Below, piece by piece: positions 33,949 to 44,606 of a DNA stretch of 64,000 nucleotides; positions within the stretch are counted from its first letter, which is position 1; each line of letters starts with the position of its first letter. A program made the position numbers and the translations under genes. The notes beneath the pieces are model-generated. The model was not told where the DNA came from, ran no database searches, and was given only the letters and a program-made list of their open reading frames with translations. Source of the stretch: Paralithodes platypus (taxonomy: Eukaryota > Arthropoda > Malacostraca > Decapoda > Lithodidae); NCBI GenBank assembly GCA_032716605.1, contig CM064512.1, positions 24,809,781 to 24,873,780 on the forward strand, in the 5' to 3' direction.

Positions 33949-34471
33949 TGTTGTTGTTGTTGTTGTTCCCCAAGCTGCCTGGCCGAACAGCCCCAAGGCC
34001 CCGAGCAATTCCAAGGCCATAACCAAGCGCCCCCACAGAACCCTCCCTGCCGACCACAATAAAGCCTGGGTGACCGAAGCCACTCCATGGCGGGGAGCTG
34101 AGGAGGGTGCGGAAACGCCCGGGAAACCAAAGCCCCACCCAGGGCCCTGTGCCCCTCAGCAATTATGAAGAGAAAGCTGAGGGGCAAGGGGAAAATGTGA
34201 CGCTTTGGCTTCCAATCTTGGTAGATTGGGAGGTCAATCCACGGAAAAGACGCCGTCACTCGAGATCTAGAAAATATATAAGTTAAAGGAACAGTCAGAG
34301 TAAGCTATGGGTATGGCAGAGATCGCTCAGTTCTCACTCTGATAGACCAGCCCATCACCACATGACTAGAACCCAATCCTCTCAGCATCAGCTAGGAAAG
34401 GCCCTAGAAAGCCGCCTTTGGCGGGGGGATAGCTCCCCTATTTCAACCCCTTTCGGGGTCGGGCACCCGCC
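33949..34471 (-). mobile_element. SINE-1 copy 2 (523 bp), with target duplication
   Basis: Same element as 26391-26929 in the same orientation, with a shorter (AAC)n tail of 6 units. It is flanked by a perfect 12-bp direct repeat, ATGTATGCGTGT (33937-33948, 34472-34483). The duplication differs in sequence from that of copy 1, so these are two independent insertions and the element ends are fixed precisely. A (GA)n run precedes it at 33899-33927. Confidence 0.9.
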
Positions 34472-34600
34472 ATGTATGCGTGTAATACAATATGGATAGT
34501 ATGAGGATGTGAGTTTCTTAGTACTCAACATACTGTATATACAGTTAATATATCGATCTATCTAGCTTTGTATATACTGAGGCATTTACCCCTTTTTTTA

Positions 34601-35275
34601 TTTTCTATTTAAACTGGAGGTGGCCGACTCGAGACAGAGCCCAGACAAAGACAACACCTCACAAAAAACAAAATACAAGAACAAAACACATATTCACACA
34701 CATTTAGGTCGCCCAGAAGAAGATCCAACCACCGCCCAGGAGAAGACCCAACCACCAGGGATCACTAAGGGCACTCCAACACTCACTCCAACACACGTTA
34801 TAGACTGCAGCACCGTTGATTCATTTAAACTCCGCCTAGACAAATATCTTGCATCAAACCCGCGACTGACTGAGTTTGTAAATTAATAACTTTATTTTAT
34901 CCCCCCCTCAGTTACTAACCCATCCATCCCCTACTAACTTTCCTAATCCTGCCACGGACATTAGTTCCAGGGCAGTAATTCCCTTTCCAATGTTCCCTTA
35001 CCCACTCGAAACCACTGTTTGGACACTTGATCCCCAGTGTTTTGGAGGACAAGCAGCTTAGAAGGGTCACTAGATATGTTGTTGCTTGATTTCCTTTGTA
35101 CTCCTTTGTACTTTGTACCCGGCCCCTGACCTCCCGGAGAAGTTCCGGTCTCAGCAGACGTACCTTTCATATATACTGGCACCCCGGGCCAGGCGCCTGA
35201 CGGACTATTATCTAGTCCAACTGGCTCCCGGCCCCTTTCCCAAACAACCACGTTTTCACCCATCTATTGACTATG
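34601..35275 (-). repeat. Repeat family R copy 2, interrupted by a LINE 3' fragment
   Basis: 34601-34796 and 35107-35275 match the two halves of 31524-31896. The intervening 34797-35106 has a plus-strand frame ending IDCSTVDSFKLRLDKYLASN, the typical C terminus of a CR1-type LINE ORF2 (VDSFKRRLDKYL), then a stop and a 3'UTR. CTTTGTACTCCTTTGTACTTTG marks the right junction. This is a nested insertion. Confidence 0.6.
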
Positions 35276-35496
35276 GGTAGGGCCAACAAATTTGACACTA
35301 ATATTGATCCATGAACTCTTTGTAACTCAAAAGGGCCTAGAGCAAACTGGCTGTACAAATCTACACCTATTTCCCGGTGTACTCTTCCCAAATGATAGAA
35401 ACGTCAGCCCGATTGCTTTCATTCATTTCGAGTTATAAGAAGTTATGAGGTCAAGATTATTGTCAAGTTCGCTGGCGCTAACTATAGCATTCCCCA
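35276..35496. other. Unassigned spacer
   Basis: No feature was recognised. Confidence 0.4.
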
Positions 35497-35691
35497 TTAA
35501 TTCCTATTTAATACCACTTCTCTTGCCTGATCTATAGTCATTCCTCTATCTCCCAACGCTTGTACTGCACAATCTTTCCATCTAAATGGAGATCTTCCTA
35601 CCCCTCTATCTCCCCTTGTATCTAATTCATATGTTCTCTTTGTATGCCTTTCATCTTCCAATCGCTCAACATGTCCATACCAGCACAGCAA
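35497..35691 (-). mobile_element. LINE-B fragment (extreme C terminus)
   Basis: The minus strand reads LCWYGHVERLEDERHTKRTY, then TRGDRGVGRSPFRWKDC and ALGDRGMTIDQAREVV. It aligns with LINE-B's SWYGHVERMGDERLTKRIC ... MRWRDCVRKALDDRGMTIDQAGEVV. It is cut at its 5' side by a TA-rich run at 35690-35750. Confidence 0.85.
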
Positions 35692-35715
35692 TATATATAC
35701 TGTATATATACTGTA

Positions 35716-35750
<35 letters not shown>

Positions 35751-36274
35751 GATATATATTATAATTATAATAATAATAAATGTAAAAAATGTACTTCATA
35801 AAAAGTGGTTAGGTGAATTTAGTAGACCTAAGTTGCATTATTGACAGTGGTAGTGACTGGCAGTTATGATTGTTTAAGCCCCATTAGTTTGATATTTTAA
35901 CAATCTGTTCGCCCCATGTCTTTGTCAATAATATCTCTCACGCCATTTTGGTGTCGTTTTTGTTTGCATGGCGAGCGATAGAGAACTTGTAATTTAGGAG
36001 AAACCGATTTTTGGGCGGGGCATTCTTATACCGAAAAACGTACAAATTTATCTAGAAGGAGAGGCGGGGGAGGGGTGGGGGGGGGGGGTATATTAAACAT
36101 GATAGAGGTCACGGACGCAAACTAACCCTCCACCTATTAAGAACGACGTAGGGGCAACAATTCAACCGTTACTGAACACAAATGTTAATTATAACTCTAA
36201 ACAACTTCATTTTCAAGGTTGAATTGTCGATAAACTAATGAAAGTGGTTGTATGTATCTGATTGTCCATCACAA
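35751..36274. other. Unassigned sequence
   Basis: Contains a G-rich stretch at 36061-36089 but no gene. Confidence 0.4.
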
Positions 36275-36955
36275 TCTTCCTCAAGAGTATCAATTATTCT
36301 TAAACAGTACACATCTAAGCCCTTCATCCTCTCTCGATATTCTATGTGTCTCTTTTTCATCCAACCTTTCTTTGAAAGACCATATTACCACACTTGCTAA
36401 AACAGCTTCCCAAAATGTAGGTGTTTCAATGGGTTCTTCACCCCCGCACAGTTTCCTGCTCTGTATTGAGTATTGATCGCATGTGTGGGTAGGCTCCAGC
36501 CATACCACACTTCTTGAAAGAGGAGAGACAAAAGCATTTTGTATCATCAACTCACTTCCTCTTACTAGTTCCCCACAATATCTTTCTACACGCCGCAATG
36601 TTGTATCTCTCTTACTCTTCTATCACTATTACAACAATCAGGGTTCTTCAGAGCTCTCTCAGTGGGACGAGTGCGAGGCACCGGCATTTCAAGACAGTCC
36701 CCTTCCTATTCCGTTCAGCTCTCCAACCCAAGAATTGGCAAATTTGTCTTTCTTCTCCTCAACAAGTGAACTCTGGACTTTCCCCCTCAATCAATGTCTC
36801 CATCCTATGATTTAAGTTGCTTCAAACGTAGTGTGTCCAGGCATTAGGCCCCAACGTCCCTTGAATTTGGCTCTGTTACTCTTTGGGCTTAGGGGGAGAC
36901 ACTTGTTATAGGCAACCTGCTTTTTTTGTCTCCTTCATGCACATAAACAACAACT
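36275..36955 (+). mobile_element. LINE-A 3' fragment (RT C terminus and tail)
   Basis: Plus-strand blocks SSSLDILCVSFSS, DHITTLAKTASQ, YLSTRRNVVSLLLFYHYYNN and SSELSQ match LINE-A at 56.3-56.7 kb. A tail hairpin (GGGGGAGACACTTGTTATAG to TTTGTCTCC) ends near 36937. Several frameshifts make it dead. Confidence 0.85.
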
Positions 36956-37070
36956 GTGGTTATGGTAAAGACTTGACCAAGTTTGTGTTTACCAAAGTGC
37001 CCCCCACATCACTGGTCGGTGTAATCAATAAACTCAAATAATACCTTCCGTGCACCAAAGTCCACACTAC

Positions 37071-37287
37071 TTAACCCCTTCTGTACCGGCGACGTATTTT
37101 TCATTATTTCCTGACAACTATTACACGATTTTGTTCAGCCTATGAAGGGCGTCTACCAATAAAGAGGCTACAGACTATCTCAATTAATCCATTCTGCGAT
37201 CATGTATCCCTCACAAGTTTCATAAAATCGTCTAAATATAGCTAAACAAAAATAATATAAAGACGTCACGGGTACAAAAGGGGTTAA
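37071..37287. mobile_element. TTAA MITE (about 209 bp)
   Basis: TTAA (37071-37074, 37284-37287) flanks CCCCTTCTGTACCGGCGACGT and the complement of the right end CCCCTTTTGTACCCGTGACGT. It is a relative of 18474-18674. Confidence 0.85.
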
Positions 37288-37375
37288 CAAGTGACGGTCA
37301 GACAGGGACCACTGCATATATTTTATTATTTTCCTAGCATGGTATAATTTCGTTATATTTAAGCATTTTTTGTCA

Positions 37376-38660
37376 TATGTATTCCTGTATAATCAATCCC
37401 TTTTGTGGTATGTATTCCCGTATAATCAATCCCTTTTGTGGTATGTATTCCTGTATAATCAATCCCTTTTGTGGTATGTATTCCTGTATAATCAATCCCT
37501 TTTGTGGTATGTATTCCTGTATAATCAATCCCTTTTGTGGTATGTTGTGGTATGTATTCCTGTATAATCAATCCCTGTTGTGGTATGTATTCCTGTATAA
37601 TCAATACCTTTTGTGGTATGTATTCCTGTATAATCAATCCCTTTTGTGGTATGTATTCCTGTATAATCAATCCCTTTTGTGGTATGTATTCCTGTATAAT
37701 CAATCCCTTTTGTGGTATGTATTCCTGTATAATCAATCCCTGTTGTGGTATGTATTCCTGTATAATCAATCCCTTTTGTGGTATGTATTCCTGTATAATC
37801 AATCCCTTTTGTGGTATGTATTCCTGTATATCAATCCCTGTTGTGGTATGTATTCCTGTATAATCAATCCCTTTTGTGGTATGTATTCCTGTATAATCAA
37901 TCCCTGTTGTGGTATGTATTCCTGTATAATCAATCCCTTTTGTGGTATGTATTCCTGTATAATCACAAACACCTTCACCTCCTATTCATTTCACTACACT
38001 TTGGTTTGCTTTTATTACTCTTTCATTTTTGGGGGAGACACTCGTTGCAGACAGCTTTGCTATTGTCTCCCTCGTGCATACAGAGATAAAATATGTATTC
38101 CCGTATAATCAATCCCCTTTGTGGTATGAATTCCCGTATAATCAATCCCTTTTGTGGTATGTATTCCCGTATAATCAATCCCTTTTGTGGTATGTATTCC
38201 CGTATAATCAATCCCTCTTGTGGTATGTATTCCCGTAAAATCAATCCCTTTTGTGGTATGTATTCATGTATAATCAATCCCTTTTGTGGTATGTATTCCT
38301 GTCCTGTATAATCAATCCCTTTGTGGTATGTATTCCTGTAAAATCAATCCCTTTGTGGTATGTATTCCTGTATAATCATCCTCTTGTGGTATGTATTCCT
38401 GTATATGTATTCCCGTAAAATCAATCCCTTTTGTGGTATGTATTCCTGTATAATCAATCCCTTTTGTGGTATGTATTCCTGTATAATCAATCCCTCTTGT
38501 GGTATGTATTCCCGTAAAATCAATCCCTTTTGTGGTATGTATTCCTGTATAATCAATCCCTTTTGTCTTAGATATTCCTGTATCATCAATCCCTTTTTGT
38601 GGTATGTATTCCTGTATAATCAATCCCTTTTGTGGCATGCATTCCTGTATAATCAATCCA
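37376..38660. repeat. 33-bp minisatellite, two blocks of about 17-18 units
   Basis: The unit is GTATAATCAATCCCTTTTGT followed by GGTATGTATTCCT. 37376-37966 is nearly homogeneous TTCCTG type. 38093-38660 starts with TTCCCG-type units and then mixes. Because 33 is a multiple of 3, frames stay open on both strands (peptide periods YVFLYNQSLLW and IQEYIPQKGLI); these are not proteins. A LINE-A derivative splits the array. Confidence 0.95.
37967..38093 (+). mobile_element. Short LINE-A derivative inside the minisatellite
   Basis: CACAAACACCTTCACCTCCT, then CATTTCACTACACT, matches the LINE-A 5'UTR at 53861-53895. It is joined to TTACTCTTTCATTTTTGGGG, the LINE-A 3' tail, whose hairpin here is perfect: GGGAGACA pairs with TGTCTCCC. 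No coding part remains. It is a second case of a 5'-plus-3' derivative. Confidence 0.7.
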
Positions 38661-39449
38661 TGTTTGCATAGACTCTCCAGCCATCATGGTTTCATTACAA
38701 GCCGAACTAATTCTGATATATAAATAGTAAAGTTCAAGCTGAATAAAGTGTATTATTCTTAAAAAATATACACATATAATATGTGCATGCATAATTAGTA
38801 CATTTTCGAACTTTTTGTTATGTATTGTATTTGGCATTGTTGTTGTTGTTCGTTTTCTTGACCCTTTCCACTTTTGTCCGCCTATTTCAATTCCAGACCC
38901 AATACCATAAATCACGTTTTCTCCTTCACCAACACCGGTTCTTTTTCTAACCGATTGTCAGCCTGTGTCGTTCCGCAAGTTTTTTCTCCAGTTTTGTTGG
39001 TATGCTGTGTTATGTTCCAATCGTCCACTTCTTGTGTTAAGACCTACTCTAACTCCTATCGTTTTGTATCAAATTACAATTTTCATATATTGTATTGTGT
39101 GCTGTTCTTCGTCCCTTTTCAGTTTCCAAATCTTTCCTTTCTCGTTTCGTGCTTTATTCGGAACTGTCCTCATTTCCTTTGTCCATATTTTTCTAATTTC
39201 CGTCTACCTTCCAATATTTGCATAATGGAAAACGTAAAAATCCAAACAATATAAGTATGAGTAAGTTTGCGATGTCATAGGGAATTGTGGTGATTTTGAC
39301 CGAGATAATATTTAATATGGCCGGAGGAAATGTCTGAGAACCTGAGCTAAGGAAGGGCGAGGGTGTGCTGGGGTAAAATTGGAGAGAGTACAAAGGAGCT
39401 AGTGTGGTATTTCAGGAATGTTAAGGGGCGAACAGGCAAGTTATTATTA
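38661..39449. other. Unassigned sequence
   Basis: T/C-rich from 38900 to 39250, with open frames on the plus strand but no recognisable domain. Confidence 0.35.
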
Positions 39450-39500
39450 TTTAAACAATACCTTTACCTTTAGATACCTTTAGATGTGTTCGCCGCTCTT

Positions 39501-41682
39501 CTAGCGGCACCAAGGAGCGCGACGCCCCTCGTTATGGGTGGTGATTTGGTGCAGTAGACTGTTGGAAGCGACAGCTCGCTCCCTTGCGAGGATGGGCTCG
39601 TCTGGCACTTTTTGCAGTTCGACATCTAGGGCTCTCTTGAAGTTGTCTAACGAGATGCCCCTCATGTCTCTTACTCGCCGTAGGAGTTTGTTGAAGAGAC
39701 GTGGGCCTCTGTGTGATAACCAGCCCTCTCGCAGAGAGCCCATAGCACCCCTGTTATTCATCCGGGGGATTTCGCATTCCCAGCCTCTCCTATCACTGAA
39801 TTTCATGACTATCGGAGTATGTAGGTTTGGTACTAAACCCTCTGTGATTTTCCACGTGTATATTATTAGGTAACGTTCTCTTCTACGTTCCAGTGAGTAC
39901 AGATTCAGTGCTCTTAAACGCTCCCAATAGTGTAGATGTTTTATCGAACTTATATGCGAAGTGAAATTTCTTTGTACACTCTCTACGTCATTTATTTCAC
40001 CTGCTTTGTATGGGGATGTTAATACGCTACAGTATTCAAGCCGCGGTAGCACTAGAGATTTGAAGAGCGTTATCATAGGCAATTCACCGCGTGTTTTAAA
40101 AGTACGCAGAATCCAACCCGTTAGACGTTTCGCAGCCGCCACTTTGACCTGGTTATGTACTTTGAAACCCATATTTTCAGACATTAATACCCCAAGGTCT
40201 TTCACACTGTCTTTCCGTTCTATTATGTGGTTAGATTCTGTTAAGTAATTTGTAATTTCTTTAACACCATTATTATCTCCGTACCGTATTAATTGGAATT
40301 TTTCCTCATTGAATTGCATGTTGTTTTCCCTGGTCCACTGGAACACTACATTCATGTCTTCCTGCAGTCGGCCTGTGTCCTCTTGTGTGTTTACTATCTT
40401 GCTTAATTTGTGTCATCAGCAAAAGACGACACCGTACTGTGTCTAGTGTTGGTATCTATGTCGCAAATTAGTATGAGGAACAGAAGGGGCGCTAGCACTG
40501 TTCCTTGGGGCACTGAGCTTTTGACATCCGAAGGCTCAGAAGTGACTTGGTTTACTGCTACCGATTGTTTTCGGTTTACGAGGAAATTGTATATCCACCG
40601 TCCGATTTTCCAAGTTATACCTTTTGCTTTCAGTTTGTGGGCTATTATACCATGGTCACATTTATCAAATGCCTTAGCAAAATCGGTGTAAATGACATCC
40701 ACGTTTTTCTTTTCTTCTAGCGCTTTAAGAATTTTGTCATAGTGTTCCAAAAGTTGTGAGAGACATGATCTTCCCACTCTGAACCCATGTTGACCGGTGT
40801 TGTGTAGTTCATTTGTCTCCATGAATGTTGAAATTTTGCTTCGCAGGACTCGCTCGAAAATGTTAATGATGTGAGAGGTTAGAGCTACCGGGCGTTAGTT
40901 TTTTGGTAGTGCTTTACTCCCTCCTTTATGCAGTGGGGCAATTATTGCGTTTTTCAAGCTATCTGGTATGTCACCAGTGTCTAGACTCCTTCTCCACATT
41001 ATAGCCAGGGGTTTTGAGAGGTTTTCCTTACATTTTTTCATTAGGATCGAATTCCATGAGTCCGGGCCTGGTGCCGAGTGGGATGGCATGTTGGAAATGG
41101 CCTCTTCTATGTCTTTTGGACCGAAATCAATATCCAGCATCTGAGGGGTTTCCGTGGGGGAGGTTTCCATGAAAATATATTTTGGTCTCTGATGACTTTT
41201 GTTTCATCAGGCTCACTGAATGCCATTTCATACTGCCTGCTTAAGAGTTCGCTCATTTCCTTTTTGTCCCCTGTGAAAGAGCCGTCCCCTTTGCTCAGTG
41301 GGCCGATGTTTGATGGTGTTTTAGCCTTTTGTTTGGCGTATGAAAAGAAGTATTTGGAATTTTCCTTTATACCTGCAATAGCTTTCCTCTCCTCTTCCAT
41401 ATGTTGTAGTTCATATGATATTCTTAGCCTTTGTTCAATTTCCACAATTTCTCTATCTATTTCGACCTTTTGCCTATCCTGTAGATTTTGATGTGTGCAT
41501 CTTTGTGTGAGTAATTTTCTTCTGTACAGCCTCCTCCTTTCCCGATCTTGTTTGCTTCTTCGTTTTGTTTGTCTTGCAGGTATATGGTGGCTACAGATTT
41601 GGGTCATGGTTTCTGTTATTAAGACTAGACATTCTGCTGGTGTCAGGTTATCCATTAAATCTTCCCAGTCTATTTCCTCCAT
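39501..41682 (-). pseudogene. LINE-C reverse transcriptase and C-terminal domain, in four broken frames
   Basis: 41682-41107 is the linker before RT (Arg/Lys/Glu-rich; YFFSYAKQKAK; GPLSKGDGSFTGDKKEMSELL). 41170-40895 has the finger region (SHSAPGPDSWNSILMKK; KNAIIAPLHKGG). 40822-40403 has palm motifs TGQHGFRVGRSCLSQLLEHY, VIYTDFAKAFDK (A), SSVPQGTVLAPLLFLI (B) and SFADD (C). 40355-39501 has the thumb and C terminus (NNMQFNEEKFQLIRYG; VKDLGVLMS; LPRLEYCSVL; YWERLRALNLYSLERRRERY). The catalytic Asp residues are present, but a stop follows FADDTN and each frame change is a frameshift. Confidence 0.8.
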
Positions 41683-41946
41683 TTCTTGATTTACCTGTTC
41701 CCATCTAATGTTTTTGTTATTGAAGTTAAATTTACTGAAGGGGCCGGTTTTTGTTCTCGATTCTGAGGTTGTCTGTACACTTTCTAAGGTTGTTTTGATC
41801 TCAATTAATTTATGATCTGAGTATGTTGTGTCCGATATGTTAATGCTGTGTACTAGAGAGTCGTTGTTAGTGAAGTCCAGGTCTAAGATATTGTTTTCCT
41901 GTGTGGGTTCAACAATATGTTGGGTAAGACTAAAAATATAACAAAG

Positions 41947-42525
41947 TTAAAAAAGCTCTCTCGTATTAGTATTTGCTTCTCCGGTGTTATTTGCCACTAA
42001 CTGGTTTTCTAGTTGTCTCCATTTAATGTTTGGTAGGTTAAAGTCTCCTAGACATATAATATTTGGTGTTGGATTCCCCAGGGAATTTTCTGATTTTATT
42101 TTGTTGAGCTGGGTTTTGAATTCTTCTCGGGATGAGTCTGGAAGCCTGTATGTAACAATAACTGCTAAATTTAGGGATTCTATTTTAACTCCAAGTATTT
42201 CCTCCACTTCATTACTGTTATTAAGGAATTCAGTACATATCAGTGAGTCATGTATGTACAAGGCTACACCTCCATGTGATCTATGCGTTCTGTCCGCCCT
42301 ATGTAGGTTGTAACCAGGAATCCATACCTCACTATCTTCCTGATCTTTAATGTGAGTTTCTGTGAGAGCCGCAAATATAGCGTTTCCTTCTTCTAGCAGG
42401 CCCCTGATAAATGGTACTTTGTTCGTGGTTCTATTTTTTAGGCCTTGGATATTTGCAAACAAGATTGAGGAGGGATTGTTTGGAGTACTATGTGTACCTA
42501 ATAGTCTTCGGGATGTATTGGCCAC
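41947..42525 (-). pseudogene. LINE-C AP-endonuclease domain
   Basis: 192 codons: ILFANIQGLKNR (domain start), ALTETHIKD (catalytic Glu), HGGVALYIHD, then IVTYRLPDSS and IICLGDFNLPNIKW (the catalytic Asp-Phe-Asn). This nicks the target DNA. The frame ends at 41947, while the SDH motif expected further on is in the degenerate stretch 41683-41946 (around SDHKLIEIKT). Confidence 0.8.
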
Positions 42526-43391
42526 TCTTGGGAGGCCAGGAGGTGCTCGAGGTGTTCTATGTGCTCTTCCATCTCCCTCAGTCTCTTCATCTTCATCTGC
42601 CCTTTCCCTCCTTGCCTTTTTCCTCTGTCTCGTCCTCGCATAGCTAGAGAGTTTTTTGGGCTACCATTCGTGTTAGGTCTAGCATATCTCCAAGTCCCTT
42701 TAATATGAAAAGCTGGGCATTTCATATTGTAGCAGGTCTTGTTCTCAAGTGATGTCTTGCAAAGGGATGGGTGGTGGTATTTGCAGGTTTCACCAAATCT
42801 ACATTTTCCATGACTGGTTATGTTGTTGCAAATTTTGGGATGAGCAAATCTACATGCATTCCCATTATATTCGCCCTTTTGACCAAAGTAGCACCTTCTT
42901 TCCAGATAATATCTGCACACTGGTGTAGACAACCCCAGTAGGTGTGGCTGGGGCTGCAAGGGGTTACGTGGTGAGCTAAGTGTGGTTGTGGGTGATAGTG
43001 GGCTTGGTGTATGGGTGGGTGAGGCCTGCAGGGGGGTGGAGTTACGGGTCGGTTGTAGGTGGGCAGGTGGCAGTGGTGATGGGGAGACGATGTGGAAGGG
43101 GAGCCTGATATGGGGGCTTGTTGCATCCTATGTTCATCCTGCAAATGTATTTGATCAACAGCAGTAGGGTGGTCAATGGCCATAGATGGGATTAATGTGG
43201 GTGTTTTCTGGGTCTGGGGAGGTGTGGGGAGATGTGCGGCAGGGTTTGTGGATATGTAGGGTGCGAAAGGTTGTTGTTCGGCAGGCGATGTGTGTTGATG
43301 TGCAGGAGGCAATGTGGGCATTTTCATGGGAAGGTGTGCGTGTGTGGGTTGTGATATTAGTATGGGCCCTGAGGCCCCAATAGTTCCCCAT
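42498..43391 (-). pseudogene. LINE-C ORF1: Pro/His-rich region plus CCCH zinc fingers
   Basis: 43327-42960 encodes a Pro/His/Thr-rich low-complexity region (MKMPTLPPAHQHTSP onward). In another frame, 42959-42498 encodes three consecutive CCCH fingers: CRYYLERRCYFGQKGEYNGN to CRFAH, then CNNITSHGKCRFGETCKYHH, then CKTSLENKTCYNMKCPAFH, and finally a Lys/Arg/Glu-rich tail (MKRLREMEEHIEHLEHLL) likely to form a coiled coil. ORF1 proteins of LINEs bind the element RNA; CCCH fingers fit that role. The frame switch near 42900 indicates a frameshift. The upstream frame at 43672-43487 (CTSYKMNIHMHNGTACRICKQPYHWICIGL-type C/H spacing) may be its N-terminal PHD-like domain. Confidence 0.7.
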
Positions 43392-43700
43392 TTTCTGTGA
43401 AAGGTAGCTATATCTTGGCTATATTTCAGTCTATCTTGTACTTCTGTATTTTCTACAGTCTGTATGACTTGCCATGTGATATCGAATCAACTATCGCAGA
43501 AATGGAGGTTCTTCGCTCTTGTATTGTACGCCTCATTTATTTGTGTCAATCCTATGCAAATCCAGTGGTATGGTTGCTTGCATATCCGACATGCGGTGCC
43601 ATTATGCATGTGTATATTCATCTTATAACTCGTACAGTTGTCTCTGGTAAAAAAACATTTTTTTTTTCCCACCCGCCCTTACATGGGGGAGAGAGAGAGA

Positions 43701-44545
43701 GAGAGGGGGGGGGGGGGCGGCTTTGGAGGACAAGGAGGTGTTTGTTACGCGGTTTGTGGGGGGAGGGGGGGGGGGGGGGGAATGCCACTCGTTTACATTC
43801 GTTATGTTTAAACTTTAAGTAACTTTAAGTAACACTTTCAATAATTATCTTATGAAACAGAATTCTCACTGCCCTAACCACTTTTTTCCCGTTTTTGGTC
43901 GACTGTTTAACGGAATATACGGCACTCTAGGAAAATAACGAACTTTCCAGGCTACCTATACCTGTATATAGTATCTATTTTAATTTTCATATTTTACCTA
44001 TCAACTTGATTCAACACTGCTCAGGTTCGAATTTTCACCACATTTGGTTGCGTGGGAGATCTTTCTCTCCAATAACGTCACTACTAACCTGCGATATGGT
44101 CGAGAAATAATCTGCACTGATTAATTTGTTTAAATATTGTTTTTCTCTGTTTGCTATTATTTATGATATTTGTTTTGTCGGTACCCTTTCCTGTCGAGGT
44201 TAAGTTTCGCTTTTGGTAAAATCGTATAGGGGGAGGGGAGGGGACGTGTCCAGGAGAGCGAGGGGATATATGTGTTTATGGTCTTTGCGGTCACTGAGGG
44301 TATTTTGTTTACAGCATACGTCCTGTTCCCAAGCTAAAAGTTAAAAGTTCCCCTGACTTTAATTCTCTGTATTATACTTTCCTAGTTTATTTACGTGATA
44401 TACGATGTTCACTATCACTTTTAACTTAGGCTTCCTATTTTCCCATAGCCCTGTTTGATTTCATAGGACTATATAGCTAACACGTGGCGAGATAAAAGAG
44501 AGCCAGCAAGGGAGAACATTCTGCATATTAATGGTAATTGGTAAA

Positions 44546-44549
<4 letters not shown>
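43701..44549. other. Poly-G-rich LINE-C upstream edge, then unassigned sequence
   Basis: GA and G runs at 43689-43716 and 43757-43780. No gene was recognised beyond. Confidence 0.4.

Positions 44550-44603
<54 letters not shown>
44550..44603. repeat. (TC)n microsatellite
   Basis: About 27 TC units. The minus-strand RE-repeat peptide frame is an artefact. Confidence 0.95.

Positions 44604-44606
<3 letters not shown>

Larger units (their letters stand above)
39450..43700 (-). mobile_element. LINE-C, near full-length CR1/L2-group retrotransposon
   Basis: From 43.7 kb downwards on the minus strand: a C/H-rich PHD-like segment, a Pro/His-rich linker, CCCH zinc fingers, an AP-endonuclease, the RT and the C-terminal domain, ending near 39480. 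The tail repeats TCTAAAGGTA. Several stops and frameshifts break it (for example after FADDTN at about 40403 and at the ALPKN stop at 40895). ORF1 with CCCH fingers and the NYRPVALTSH/GQHGFR/CLSQLLEHY style are what I associate with CR1/L2/Daphne-type elements of crustaceans. Confidence 0.8.

Noticed and set aside
37359..38656. Long open frames on both strands (up to 243 codons) with periodic peptides
   Set aside because: A 33-bp tandem repeat without stops keeps several frames open at once; it is minisatellite, not protein.
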